A stretch of DNA of 64,000 nt from the NCBI GenBank assembly GCA_019429445.1, contig JAHYIW010000013.1, positions 1-64,000 on the forward strand. Reading direction: 5' to 3'. The stretch's first letter is position 1; each line of letters starts with the position of its first letter. Positions 1-7,203 of the stretch are shown here, piece after piece. The notes beneath the pieces were generated by a model that searched no databases, was not told where the DNA came from, and was given only the letters and a program-made list of their open reading frames with translations. Position numbers and translations under genes: made by a program. The stretch comes from Desulfuromonadaceae bacterium. Lineage in GTDB: Bacteria > Desulfobacterota > Desulfuromonadia > Desulfuromonadales > JAHYIW01.

Positions 1-1
1 A

Positions 2-94
2 GAACTGAAAGAGCGAATACTCAAGGGAATTGCTGAAATCAATGAGGCACCCGTTCCATTCCGTTGGAAGAAATTCGATCTGGAACTGACTTGA
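2..94 (+). pseudogene. IS630-type transposase, C-terminal end (cut by window edge)
   Basis: The frame is open from the first bases of the window to a TGA at 92-94 and encodes about 30 residues ending in RWKKFDLELT. The pattern ELKERILKGIAEIN followed by PxxFRWKKFD resembles the extreme C-terminus of IS630-family DDE transposases as I remember them. The rest of the gene lies outside the window, so completeness cannot be judged; it is listed here as a partial gene. Its position just ahead of the polysaccharide region fits a mobile-element-rich boundary. Confidence 0.55.
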
Positions 95-183
95 TATGTA
101 ATGCTATTCATGAAACGAACTACTAGTTCAATTTGAGGGAGGATAGTCGGCAGCCTCACAGGCTTTCACTATGGTGAGAAGAT

Positions 184-1596
184 ATGTTGAAACAACAAGC
201 CCGGCTCTTTCGTCGCCTGAGTATGATCGTCGATCTCCTGCTGGTGGTGATCTCTTTTGCTCTGGCTTATGTGGTTACCAACAATTTTTTTGCGCCCCTC
301 GCCGCGCCGCAGAGGTATCTGTGGGGTGTGCCTGCGGTTGCTATCACCTGGCTCGTGCTGCTACGCAAGGGGAGGCTGTATGATTCGCTGCGCAGTCTGA
401 CTCTATCCAGTATATTCATGCGTCTGGTGAAAGCGAATCTGCTTGGCGGTCTCTTTGTGGCTGCCATCATCTTTTTTGTCGATCGCGACACCTATAGCCG
501 CAGCCTCTTTATCCTCTTTATCCTCTTTTTGTTCTTGCTCTTGTTGGCGACGAAGTTTGCCATTCGCCTCCTTCTCGGCTATATGCGCCGGCAAGGTTAC
601 CATGTCCGCAATGTTCTCATCGTCGGCACCGCGGAAACGTCCCGGCGGCTGCATGAATTGATCGCGGCGCATAGTGACTGGGGACTGAGGATTCAAGGTT
701 TTGTGCAAGTTACTCCGCTGCCGTTGCAGAAGGAGATTTTGGGGTATGAGGTCTGTGGTCACGTCGATCAACTCGTCGAAATTTGTAAAGAAAAGACCCC
801 CGATGAAGTCATGTTCAGTCTTTCGAAAAATCCTCATGCCGAGACGGAAAAATATGTCGTGGACCTGGAAGAGATGGGGATCACGACCCGGGTGGTACTG
901 AATCATTATAAAACCACCAACACGCGACGTGAATTTTCGATGTTCCACAATGAGCTGCCGGTGCTCACCGTTCACACCAAGTGCTTCGATGCGCCGCAGC
1001 TCTTTCTCAAGCGGCTGATCGATGTGCTCGGCGCCTGCGTCGGCTTGACGATCTTTGCGCTCTTTTTCCCGATCGTCGCTTTGGCGATCAAACTCGATTC
1101 AAAGGGGCCAATCTTTTTTGGCCAGTTCCGCCTTGGTGAGAACGCAAAACGCTTCAAATGCTGGAAGCTGCGGACGATGGGGGTCGATGCCGAGGCACAG
1201 AAGAAAGCGTTGATGCAGCAAAACGAGATGCAGGGTGCAATGTTCAAGATGGATGACGATCCGCGTGTGACGCGGGTCGGCAATTTTCTGCGCAAAACGA
1301 GTCTGGATGAGTTTCCGCAATTCTGGAATGTGCTGCGTGGCGAGATGAGTCTGGTCGGGACGCGCCCGCCGACGCCCGACGAAGTGGTTCAATACGAAAA
1401 CTGGCATCGCCGCCGGATCTGTATCAAGCCGGGGATTACTGGTTTATGGCAGGTGAGCGGGCGGAGTGCGATCAAGGATTTTGACGAGATTGTGCGGCTG
1501 GACCTGCAATATATCGATAATTGGTCCCTATGGCTCGATATCAAGCTGCTGCTGAAGACGCTGTTGGTCGTCTTTGCCCGTCGCGGCGCCTGTTGA
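184..1596 (+). CDS. Undecaprenyl-phosphate sugar-1-phosphate transferase (WbaP/WcaJ type)
   Basis: Integral-membrane enzyme that moves a hexose-1-phosphate from a nucleotide sugar onto undecaprenyl phosphate, the first committed step of a polysaccharide repeat unit. At 470 residues it has the usual full length. Four to five hydrophobic segments occupy residues 1-130, a Rossmann-like CoA-binding segment (VLIVGTAE) lies near 145-270, and the catalytic bacterial sugar transferase domain starts at KRLID near residue 276. That domain has the membrane re-entrant helix, the KLRTM motif, SLDEFPQFWNV, SLVGTRP and KPGITGLWQVSGR. The start is the ATG at 184; no strong Shine-Dalgarno sequence precedes it. 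It is the initiating enzyme for the glycosyltransferase cluster downstream. A broken paralogue lies at 2805-3395. The sugar specificity cannot be read from sequence. Confidence 0.9.
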   Translation: MLKQQARLFRRLSMIVDLLLVVISFALAYVVTNNFFAPLAAPQRYLWGVPAVAITWLVLLRKGRLYDSLRSLTLSSIFMRLVKANLLGGLFVAAIIFFVDRDTYSRSLFILFILFLFLLLLATKFAIRLLLGYMRRQGYHVRNVLIVGTAETSRRLHELIAAHSDWGLRIQGFVQVTPLPLQKEILGYEVCGHVDQLVEICKEKTPDEVMFSLSKNPHAETEKYVVDLEEMGITTRVVLNHYKTTNTRREFSMFHNELPVLTVHTKCFDAPQLFLKRLIDVLGACVGLTIFALFFPIVALAIKLDSKGPIFFGQFRLGENAKRFKCWKLRTMGVDAEAQKKALMQQNEMQGAMFKMDDDPRVTRVGNFLRKTSLDEFPQFWNVLRGEMSLVGTRPPTPDEVVQYENWHRRRICIKPGITGLWQVSGRSAIKDFDEIVRLDLQYIDNWSLWLDIKLLLKTLLVVFARRGAC

Positions 1597-1709
1597 GGGG
1601 TCACACTGTACTGCAAGAAGTAGAATGATAGCGGAGATGGATACGGATTATTTGAAAATGGAACTTGTTTCTGTATTGCAACCACGATACGCCATGGGGG
1701 AGAGTTGTA

Positions 1710-1856
1710 ATGCCTGAAATATGTCGTTTTCTTGATATTGTCATCAGCATGTATTCTGATGAACACAATCCGCCACATTTTCACGTCAAGTATAATGAAC
1801 ATAAAGCTGTCATAGCGATACATACCCTCAACCTTCTGGATGGTTATTTCTTATAG
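1710..1856 (+). pseudogene. Truncated DUF4160 protein
   Basis: An ATG at 1710, preceded by a good GGGGAGAG ribosome site, opens a 48-residue frame. It carries the N-terminal half of the DUF4160 family, including the signature HNPPHFHVKY followed by a short strand with IHTLNLLDG. Family members are usually about 80 residues and end in a helical segment; here the frame runs into YFL and stops at 1856, directly before a palindrome-rich block. DUF4160 genes are commonly found in small gene pairs of toxin-antitoxin character. I infer a decayed copy cut at its 3' end. Confidence 0.7.
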
Positions 1857-1861
1857 GAAAA

Positions 1862-2008
1862 CCCCCACCTTTGGTGGGGGACTCACAAAGTTTGACAGTT
1901 CCGGGAATATGCTCCATTCCGACATGAGTGTTTTTGATTTTGACCTTACTGATTGCAAAGAGGCCCCTTTGAGGGGCCAGCAATCATAAAACCCCGGCTT
2001 TGCCGGGG
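1862..2008. repeat. Block of three short perfect hairpins
   Basis: Three GC-rich palindromes stand in a row. CCCCCACC/GGTGGGGG (1862-1880) has a TTT loop. GGCCCCT/AGGGGCC (1962-1978) sits inside an outer GATTGC/GCAATC pair (1951-1985). CCCCGGC/GCCGGGG (1992-2008) has a TTT loop. The block lies exactly between the broken end of the DUF4160 gene and the broken beginning of a HepT gene. It could be a small palindrome-associated element, such as a derivative of IS200/IS605 ends, or a group of terminators; I cannot decide from sequence alone. Confidence 0.6.
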
Positions 2009-2018
2009 GATATTTATT

Positions 2019-2230
2019 CGAAACTGTGAAATCATCGGTGAAGCTGCAACTCATGTTCCCGAAGAGGTACAGAGAAAATACCTTGAGATCCCTTGGGCAG
2101 GGGGAAGATGAAGGGCATCCGAAACATTTTGATCCACGAATATTTTGGTGTCGATATCGAGGTTGTGTGGGTGACGGTGCAAAAAGATCTTGGTCCATTG
2201 AAGCAACAGCTCGAAAAAATAGAGATCTAA
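2019..2230 (+). pseudogene. HepT-like (DUF86) toxin, C-terminal fragment with frameshift
   Basis: Translating from about 2019 gives RNCEIIGEAA and then PEEVQRKYLEIPWA. After an extra run of five G the reading continues in another frame as MKGIRNILIHEYFGVDIEVVW to a TAA at 2228-2230. This matches the second half of HepT-family HEPN ribonucleases, including the RN..IHEY catalytic signature (R-x4-6-H). The N-terminal half is absent and no start codon is available, and the five-G insertion near 2099 shifts the frame, so the gene cannot make a functional toxin. No partner MntA nucleotidyltransferase lies next to it. Confidence 0.7.
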
Positions 2231-2306
2231 CCGAGGTTGGTCTCGTGAAAATCAATCAGCCCTTATCAGATTTGATCAGCGTCCAAAGTGGTAAGGAGGT
2301 TCTGCA

Positions 2307-2618
2307 ATGAAAAAAGACCATCTGGAAATTCTGCTCGAAGATATTCGTGGCAAGTTTGATCTGGTACTTGAAGGGCATGAAGTTCTGCGCAATGAGATAC
2401 GAGAAACGCGCACAGAGTTGAAGAAAGATATTGAGCTTGCTCATTTCAAGATCGATATCCTCAACAACAAGATCGATACCGTCGCTGGCGATCTCAAAGC
2501 GACTGATAAACGGTTGTCTGGCAAAATCGATACCGTCGCAACCGAGCTCAAGGCGCATCGTTCTGATACCGAGGCACATCATGGGGGGGTGTATCTGGTC
2601 AAAGAGAGTCCTGATTAG
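2307..2618 (+). CDS. Small coiled-coil protein of unknown function
   Basis: A 103-residue hydrophilic protein with a strong ribosome site (AAGGAGG) ahead of the ATG at 2307. From residue 5 to about 85 it has the heptad spacing of a long coiled coil, with repeated IDTVAxDLKA / IDTVATELKA units that look like internal duplication. It ends in KAHRSDTEAHHGGVYLVKE. I recall similar uncharacterised proteins in Deltaproteobacteria beginning KKDHLEILLEDIRGKFDLVLEGH, but no function is known to me. It has no signal peptide, membrane segment or catalytic motif. It stands alone between a pseudogene and a repeat. Confidence 0.65.
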   Translation: MKKDHLEILLEDIRGKFDLVLEGHEVLRNEIRETRTELKKDIELAHFKIDILNNKIDTVAGDLKATDKRLSGKIDTVATELKAHRSDTEAHHGGVYLVKESPD

Positions 2619-2641
2619 TTTCAATCTTCTGCAATAAGTTT

Positions 2642-2726
2642 GTCATCCCCGAATGTCTTTATCGGGGATCCATGATTTCTGTCGGTTAGAAGCTTGATTC
2701 CCGACCAGAAGCGCCTCGGGAATGAC
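2642..2726. repeat. Palindromic intergenic repeat, copy 1
   Basis: The element begins GTCATCCCCGA and ends TCGGGAATGAC, which are inverted copies with one mismatch. It also contains an inner CCCCGA/TCGGGG hairpin followed by GATCCA. A related copy lies at 32252-32334. This is the general pattern of the small non-coding GTCATNCC-type repeats common in Proteobacteria. No gene is disrupted by it here. Confidence 0.6.
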
Positions 2727-2804
2727 ACATTTAGGTTCTGTGGAAGATGAGCGCTAATCAGTAAGAGAGTTGAGGAATGGGTGTAAAGAGGGATAAGGAC
2801 TGAC

Positions 2805-3395
2805 GTGGGAAGATCTTGTCAGATGTTTAGACCCGACCCCTATAGTTCGCTTTTTGCCCTCTTTTTTCCGCTGCTTGCCCTCGCTATCCGCCTCGATTCC
2901 AAAGGAGCGATCTTTTTCAGCCAGGACCGCGTCGGCGAAAACGGCCGGGTCTTCACCTGTTGGAAGCTGCGAACGATGGTGCTGGACGCCGCAGCCCAGC
3001 AGGATGCTTTGCAGTGCCACAATCAGATGCAGGGGGCGATGTTCAAGATCAAGGACGACCCCCGGTTAACGCGGGTCGGAAAGTACCTGCGCCAGTTCAG
3101 TCTCGACGAGTTTCCCCAATTCTGGAATGACCTCAAAGGTGAGATGAGCTTGGTCGGAACGCGGCCGCCAACCCCCGATGAAGTGGCTCTCTACGAGAAC
3201 TGGCATCGCCGCCGCATCTGCATCAAACCGGGAATTACCGGCCTCTGGCAGCTGAGCGGCCGGAGTGATATCAACGATTTCGACCAGATCGTGCGTCTCG
3301 ACCTGCAATATATCGATAACTGGTCGTTGTGGCTCGACATCAAACTGCTGTTGAAGACGGTGTGGGTGGTGCTGGCGCGGCGGGGGGCCTGTTGA
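2805..3395 (+). pseudogene. N-truncated sugar-1-phosphate transferase paralogue
   Basis: From about position 2850 to the TGA at 3393-3395 the translation matches the catalytic domain of the intact transferase at 184-1596 nearly residue for residue (KLRTM, SLDEFPQFWNDLKGEMSL, SLVGTRP, KPGITGLWQLSGRSD, and the same ending ARRGAC). The whole membrane and CoA-binding part is missing, as is the KRLID motif with the front half of the anchoring helix. The first 15 codons of the open frame have no counterpart. Codon-level differences are spread through the copy, so it is an old paralogue rather than a recent duplication. It is probably non-functional, because the helix that seats this domain in the membrane is lost. 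Confidence 0.75.
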
Positions 3396-3463
3396 ACTCA
3401 GGGAGCATTAATACGTCCCCCGATGGGTTTTTTCAGAAATCATAAAAGAACAAGGAGAAGAAT

Positions 3464-3724
3464 ATGTCGAAGCCGATGGCTATTGATCAAATTGAAAAAC
3501 AAATCGAGGCGCTTCCTCCGGTTGAGCAAGTCATGATACTTGAGCATCTGGTTCTCCACCTCAAACATCTTTTATTGTCACAGTCGACCATTGCCACCCC
3601 GGGAATAGAATCAAAAAAGATGACTTGCAAACTTAATGATATCTATAAAGTCGAGACCTCTCGCGTCGATTCACAATTATTCAATGCTCAGCTTTCTTCT
3701 ATTGGTCGGGATGAGTGGCAATGA
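3464..3724 (+). CDS. Putative antitoxin of a MazF/PemK-type pair
   Basis: An 86-residue protein with an excellent ribosome site (AAGGAGAAG) before the ATG at 3464. Its stop overlaps the start of the toxin gene as ATGA (3721-3724), the usual translational coupling of antitoxin to toxin. The N-terminal half (IEKQIEALPPVEQVMILEHL) is helical and leucine-rich, as in dimerising antitoxins, and the acidic/polar C-terminal half could wrap the toxin. No ribbon-helix-helix or AbrB motif is evident, so the antitoxin call rests mainly on gene order. Confidence 0.65.
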   Translation: MSKPMAIDQIEKQIEALPPVEQVMILEHLVLHLKHLLLSQSTIATPGIESKKMTCKLNDIYKVETSRVDSQLFNAQLSSIGRDEWQ

Positions 3725-4059
3725 AACGTGGCGAAATATGGTGGGCGGATCTGCCAGATCCTGTAGCTTCAGAACCTGGATATCGTCGGCCCCTCATTGT
3801 TATCCAAATAGACGAGTTTAACCGGAGTCGGATTAATACGGTGGTCGTTGTCGTTCTAACCACAAATCTTCTCCTGGCTAAGGCCCCGGGAAATGTTCTT
3901 TTAACAGCAGCGCAAACCGGTTTGCCCAAGGATTCAGTGGCCAACGTATCCCAAGTCCTGACAGTCGATAAGTTCTTTTTGACCGAAAAAGCCGGCAAAG
4001 TGCGAAAACAGGAATTGCAGAGGGTTGAATCCGGCTTACGTTTGGTTATGGGGCTTTGA
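3721..4059 (+). CDS. MazF/PemK-family endoribonuclease toxin
   Basis: A 112-residue protein of the PemK/MazF fold, which cleaves RNA in a sequence-specific manner when freed from its antitoxin. The N-terminal MKRGEIWWADLPDP and the following RRPLIVIQ are the family signature, with the conserved Arg and Pro of the active loop. The middle VVVVLTTN and the later SVANVSQVLTVDK (the Thr/Ser of the active site plus the QxxTVDK strand) are also present, and length is normal. I chose the ATG at 3721, overlapping the antitoxin stop, over the GTG two codons upstream. The pair looks intact, unlike the other addiction-type genes around it. Confidence 0.85.
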   Translation: MKRGEIWWADLPDPVASEPGYRRPLIVIQIDEFNRSRINTVVVVVLTTNLLLAKAPGNVLLTAAQTGLPKDSVANVSQVLTVDKFFLTEKAGKVRKQELQRVESGLRLVMGL

Positions 4060-4226
4060 TGCTGCTGGGCAGCTTAGTCTTTTGGAAGTCTGGCCTTGAG
4101 GTTGGAAGGAAGAGCGTCGCGGGGCTTGTGTTTAGTTGAGTGTCGAATGTCCGAAAGTCAAGACCGACCCCAAAAATGACTCCAGTGAAAAAATGAAAAT
4201 CTATATTCAAGAACACAAAACAGCGC

Positions 4227-4289
4227 CTTCCGCCGAATCTGTGGGTATTTCATGAACGTAATTAACCATGAAATATCGGTTTCGATATC
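4227..4289 (+). repeat. 63-bp direct repeat, copy A
   Basis: This copy matches 4472-4534 at 59 of 63 positions by eye. Each copy contains the palindrome ATTTCATG...CATGAAAT around ACGTAATTA, so each copy can fold or be bound by a dimeric protein. Confidence 0.75.
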
Positions 4290-4325
4290 TCATTGCTAAG
4301 GCGATTTTAGAAAAGGCAATTTCAA

Positions 4326-4439
4326 CAGGGATAAAGGGGATTAACGGGATAACACCGTGCAACCCTCAGGCTTAAAGATGTTGTAAGTTAACCCGGAAAA
4401 ATAGTTTTTGACCTATCCCCTGCATCCCCTTCATCCCTG
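4326..4439. repeat. Inverted repeat CAGGGATAAAGGGGAT / ATCCCCTTCATCCCTG
   Basis: Left arm 4326-4341 and right arm 4424-4439 pair at 15 of 16 positions and bracket an 82-bp core. The arrangement is compatible with a small non-autonomous element; no gene is inside. Confidence 0.65.
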
Positions 4440-4471
4440 AAAAGAGATCTTCGGGCTAAGGCGATTTGCCT

Positions 4472-4534
4472 CTTCCGCCGAATATGTGGGTATTTCATGA
4501 ACGTAATTATCCATGAAATATCGGTTTCAATGTC
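4472..4534 (+). repeat. 63-bp direct repeat, copy B
   Basis: Second copy of the repeat at 4227-4289, with four substitutions. It ends 26 bp before the ATG of the ATPase gene, so its CATGAAAT palindrome could act as an operator or promoter element for that gene. That role is inference only. Confidence 0.7.
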
Positions 4535-4559
4535 CGATTTTTCATGGTAAAAAGGATGT

Positions 4560-5735
4560 ATGATTCCACGCCAACTTCATCTTGATCAACTCACTGACCG
4601 ATTAGCCAATTTCCCCATTGTCGCCATGCTTGGCCCGCGACAGGTCGGCAAGACCACCTTGGCACGGCAACTGGCGGCAACATGGCACGGCCCGGTCAAG
4701 CATTTTGACCTGGAAGATCCGGAAGACCAGGCTCGTCTGACAGATCCAGCCTTTGTGCTGCGTCCGCTCTCTGGTCTGGTGGTGTTGGATGAGATCCAGA
4801 GTCGACCTGACCTCTTCCCGCTCCTGCGGGTATTGGCGGATCGACCTGATACCCCGGCCCGCTTTCTCATTTTGGGCAGCGCCGCCCCTGAGTTGATGCG
4901 CCATGCTGCGGAAAGTTTGGCGGGGAGGGTGGTCTTTCACGAAGTCGAAGGTTTGGCTCTGGATGAAATTGCTTCGGTTCAGTCCGGCGCGGATTGGCTG
5001 GACGACCGTTGGTTACGAGGTGGTTTTCCGCGGTCGTTGCTGGCAAAGAACCTGGCCGGGAGTCGGGAGTGGCGTGAGGCTTTTATACGCACCTACCTGG
5101 AACGCGACTTGCCACAATTGGGCATCAGTCTTCCGGCCATGACATTGCGGCGCTTCTGGACCATGCTTGCGCATTATCACGGACAGACTTGGAATGGCAG
5201 CGAACTTGGGCGGGCGCTAGGGGTAAGTGACAAAACGGTATCACGCTATCTGGATATCCTTGAGGGGACCTTCATGGCCTTTCGACTGCTGCCCTGGCAT
5301 ACCAATCTGGGTAAGCGTGAGGTAAAAGCGCCAAAAGTGTATGTGACTGACTCGGGTATCCTCCATGGTTTGCTCGGCGTGAATGGTCTGGATGACCTCC
5401 TGGCTCACCCCAAGTGTGGAGCGTCATGGGAAGGCTTTATCATTCGCGAAATTATCCGGAGAACTGCTGCTCGGCATGGCGAAGCGTTTTTTTGGGGAGT
5501 GCATACCGGCGCCGAACTGGATTTGCTGATTCAAAAAAATGGACGTCGTCTCGGGTTTGAAATCAAACTGACGCGTTCGCCCAAAGTGACAGCTTCAATG
5601 CGTTCGGCCCGCGAAACTCTGATTTTGGACCAATTGTATATCTTATGTCATGGCAGCGGAGAACCCTGGCCCTTGGCGGAAGGCATTATGGCCGTGCCGG
5701 CCATGTGTTTGACTTCCCCGCATTGGGTGCCGTAA
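4560..5735 (+). CDS. AAA ATPase with DUF4143 domain
   Basis: A 391-residue member of the widespread AAA_14/DUF4143 ATPase family, whose cellular role is poorly understood and which often sits in mobile or defence-rich regions. The Walker A motif GPRQVGKTT lies near residues 25-33, the Walker B strand LVVLDEIQ near 74-81, and sensor-like LILGSAAPEL follows. Residues 190-391 are the DUF4143 part, with a winged-helix-like stretch (LGRALGVSDKTVSRYLDILEGTF) and a nuclease-like ending (GAELDLLI and GFEIKLT). That D/E...EIK pattern resembles a PD-(D/E)XK fold. The ATG at 4560 has AAAGGATGT just before it. Length and motifs look complete. Confidence 0.85.
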   Translation: MIPRQLHLDQLTDRLANFPIVAMLGPRQVGKTTLARQLAATWHGPVKHFDLEDPEDQARLTDPAFVLRPLSGLVVLDEIQSRPDLFPLLRVLADRPDTPARFLILGSAAPELMRHAAESLAGRVVFHEVEGLALDEIASVQSGADWLDDRWLRGGFPRSLLAKNLAGSREWREAFIRTYLERDLPQLGISLPAMTLRRFWTMLAHYHGQTWNGSELGRALGVSDKTVSRYLDILEGTFMAFRLLPWHTNLGKREVKAPKVYVTDSGILHGLLGVNGLDDLLAHPKCGASWEGFIIREIIRRTAARHGEAFFWGVHTGAELDLLIQKNGRRLGFEIKLTRSPKVTASMRSARETLILDQLYILCHGSGEPWPLAEGIMAVPAMCLTSPHWVP

Positions 5736-5769
5736 AAATGCTTTAAACACAAACGATGTTAAACCACAC

Positions 5770-6054
5770 TTGTCTCCTGCCGAGGAAGCTATGCGTTTAG
5801 AAGATGAAGAACAGTCAGTCAAAGACACCCTGAAATTTCGTCTGTATGCAGATCTTTGTCGCACATTGAAAAGAAACGATATTGACCTGGTGCTGCTGAG
5901 CCTTCGCGGCAATCTGATCCTGAACGATGAAATAGTCAGAAACGGGCAGGTTCTTTACGCGAGCGACGATGCTGCACGGGAAGACTTTGAGTTGAAATTA
6001 CTGCATCGTTGCACCGACTTCAAAGCACAGCGGCGTTACGCTATGGGGTGTTAG
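5770..6054 (+). pseudogene. MntA-like nucleotidyltransferase antitoxin, N-truncated
   Basis: The 94-residue frame matches the C-terminal half of minimal nucleotidyltransferases of the MntA family: NDIDLVLLS, then NLILNDEIVRNGQVLY, then a helix ending DFKAQRRYAM. The essential GSxARG...SDxDL nucleotidyltransferase motif, which should lie ahead of this, is missing. The only start available is a TTG with no clear ribosome site. In intact pairs MntA AMPylates its HepT toxin partner; this copy could not. It stops three bases before the HepT-like frame, the usual spacing of the pair, so this is a decayed MntA-HepT module. Confidence 0.7.
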
Positions 6055-6056
6055 TT

Positions 6057-6320
6057 GTGGAAATCATCAGGCAGAAAATAGGGCGTATCAGGGAACACCT
6101 CTCGATCATCCATTTGATCAAGGCTGATTGCAGGGATAAGTTTTCTTCTGATCCCGTCTATAGGGGTGCCTTACTCCATGATCTCTTTCTGCTGTCGGAT
6201 AGTTGTATCGTTCTGGCCGAGATGGTGATCACGCACAAAGGTTTACGAATCCCTCAATCCTACGCAAGTCGCAAACAAGCCGCAACGGCGCCTCCCGGCT
6301 GCACGCAAGGCCCGGCTTGA
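6057..6320 (+). pseudogene. HepT-like toxin, C-truncated
   Basis: The frame from GTG 6057 gives VEIIRQKIGRIREHL, then SDPVYRGALLHDLFLLSDSCIVLAEMVI and HKGLRIPQSY. This is the N-terminal part of the longer HepT subfamily that partners MntA. After IPQSY it departs into ASRKQAATAPP and stops at 6320. The catalytic R-x4-6-H motif that follows in intact members is absent, so the toxin is inactive. It is a different HepT subfamily from the fragment at 2019-2230, so the two are not halves of one gene. Confidence 0.7.
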
Positions 6321-6363
6321 AGTCCGGAGCTGCACCTGGCTGGCGGTGCTGCACTATAGAAAA

Positions 6364-7203
6364 ATGTTGACACAAGCGAACATGAGTATTCTTCTTTTAT
6401 CTCTTGTCGTGATTCTCGCGGCTATTTTTTCATTCAGGTATGCCTGGTGGCGACCGGCGGTCTCAAGCCGGGTACCAAGAATCCTGATGTATCACATGAT
6501 CGCCCCCCATCGCCGAGGGGCACGCTTCAACGGACTGCGCGTCCCGCTTGAGCAGTTTGAGCGACAACTGGCGTGGCTGGCGCGCAACAACTGGACCAGC
6601 CTGACGGTGTCGGAGCTTCTCGCGGCTGGGGATGCGCCGCCGCAGAAGAGCGTGGTGCTGACGTTTGATGACGGTTTTGCCGATAACCTTGAACATGCCT
6701 TGCCGCTACTGAAAAAATTCAACGTCAAAGCCACCCTTTATCTGGTTGTTGACCGCCATGACCGGGACTGGTCGACGGCCAAAAAAGCCCATCACAACAG
6801 CGGTGAGTTGAAAAACGAGGCCAAGCTCGCTGACGATCAGGTGCGGCAGATGCTTGCCAGCGGGCTGGTGGAGTTGGGGTCGCACACGCTGACCCACCCC
6901 AATTTCCTTAAATTGACTGAGGAAGAAAAGTTGTTTGAACTCAGCGAGTCGAAAAACCGGCTGGAGAAATTATTCGGCGTTGCGGTGCAGAGTTTTGCCT
7001 ATCCGTTCGGAATCTATGCGCCGGAAGATGCCAGGCTGGTTGAACGCTGTGGTTACAGCAGCGCGGTCACCACCACCCCTGGTCTGAACCTGCCCGGCGC
7101 AGTCGACAATTTTCAGTTGAAACGGGTTAAAATCAGTGGTAAGGACAATCTTTTGGCATTTATCATGCGGATGCGCGGAGGGCGGCGTGGCTGGAAGAAA
7201 TGA
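6364..7203 (+). CDS. Polysaccharide deacetylase (NodB domain), membrane-anchored
   Basis: Carbohydrate esterase 4 enzyme that removes N- or O-acetyl groups from a polysaccharide or lipid-linked sugar. A signal-anchor helix (ILLLSLVVILAAIFSF) occupies about residues 10-25. The NodB domain has the TFDDG motif with the metal-binding aspartates, a SHTLTH metal-binding motif and YPFG. A further conserved ILMYHMI motif lies near the start of the domain. Starts at 6364 or 6382 are both possible and neither has a good ribosome site. The gene overlaps the next one by 17 bp. In this locus it probably trims a lipopolysaccharide or capsule intermediate in the periplasm. Confidence 0.85.
   Translation: MLTQANMSILLLSLVVILAAIFSFRYAWWRPAVSSRVPRILMYHMIAPHRRGARFNGLRVPLEQFERQLAWLARNNWTSLTVSELLAAGDAPPQKSVVLTFDDGFADNLEHALPLLKKFNVKATLYLVVDRHDRDWSTAKKAHHNSGELKNEAKLADDQVRQMLASGLVELGSHTLTHPNFLKLTEEEKLFELSESKNRLEKLFGVAVQSFAYPFGIYAPEDARLVERCGYSSAVTTTPGLNLPGAVDNFQLKRVKISGKDNLLAFIMRMRGGRRGWKK

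Larger units (their letters stand above)
4060..4559. other. 500-bp gene-free stretch with direct and inverted repeats
   Basis: No credible gene is visible on either strand. The stretch contains a 63-bp direct repeat (4227-4289 and 4472-4534), a 16-bp inverted repeat (4326-4341 with 4424-4439), and a shorter direct repeat GCTAAGGCGATTT (near 4295 and near 4455). The layout is copy A, short repeat, inverted-repeat core, short repeat, copy B. This suggests a small mobile or recombinogenic element in front of the ATPase gene. Confidence 0.55.

Noticed and set aside
2754-3020. Minus-strand frames overlapping the transferase fragment
   Set aside because: They mirror the codon structure of the truncated transferase and have no support of their own.
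4227-4534. CRISPR array
   Set aside because: Only two repeat copies of 63 bp with a long spacer and internal repeats; no cas genes nearby.
2019-6320. The two HepT fragments as halves of one split gene
   Set aside because: The C-terminal fragment at 2019 and the N-terminal fragment at 6057 belong to different HepT subfamilies, so they cannot be joined.
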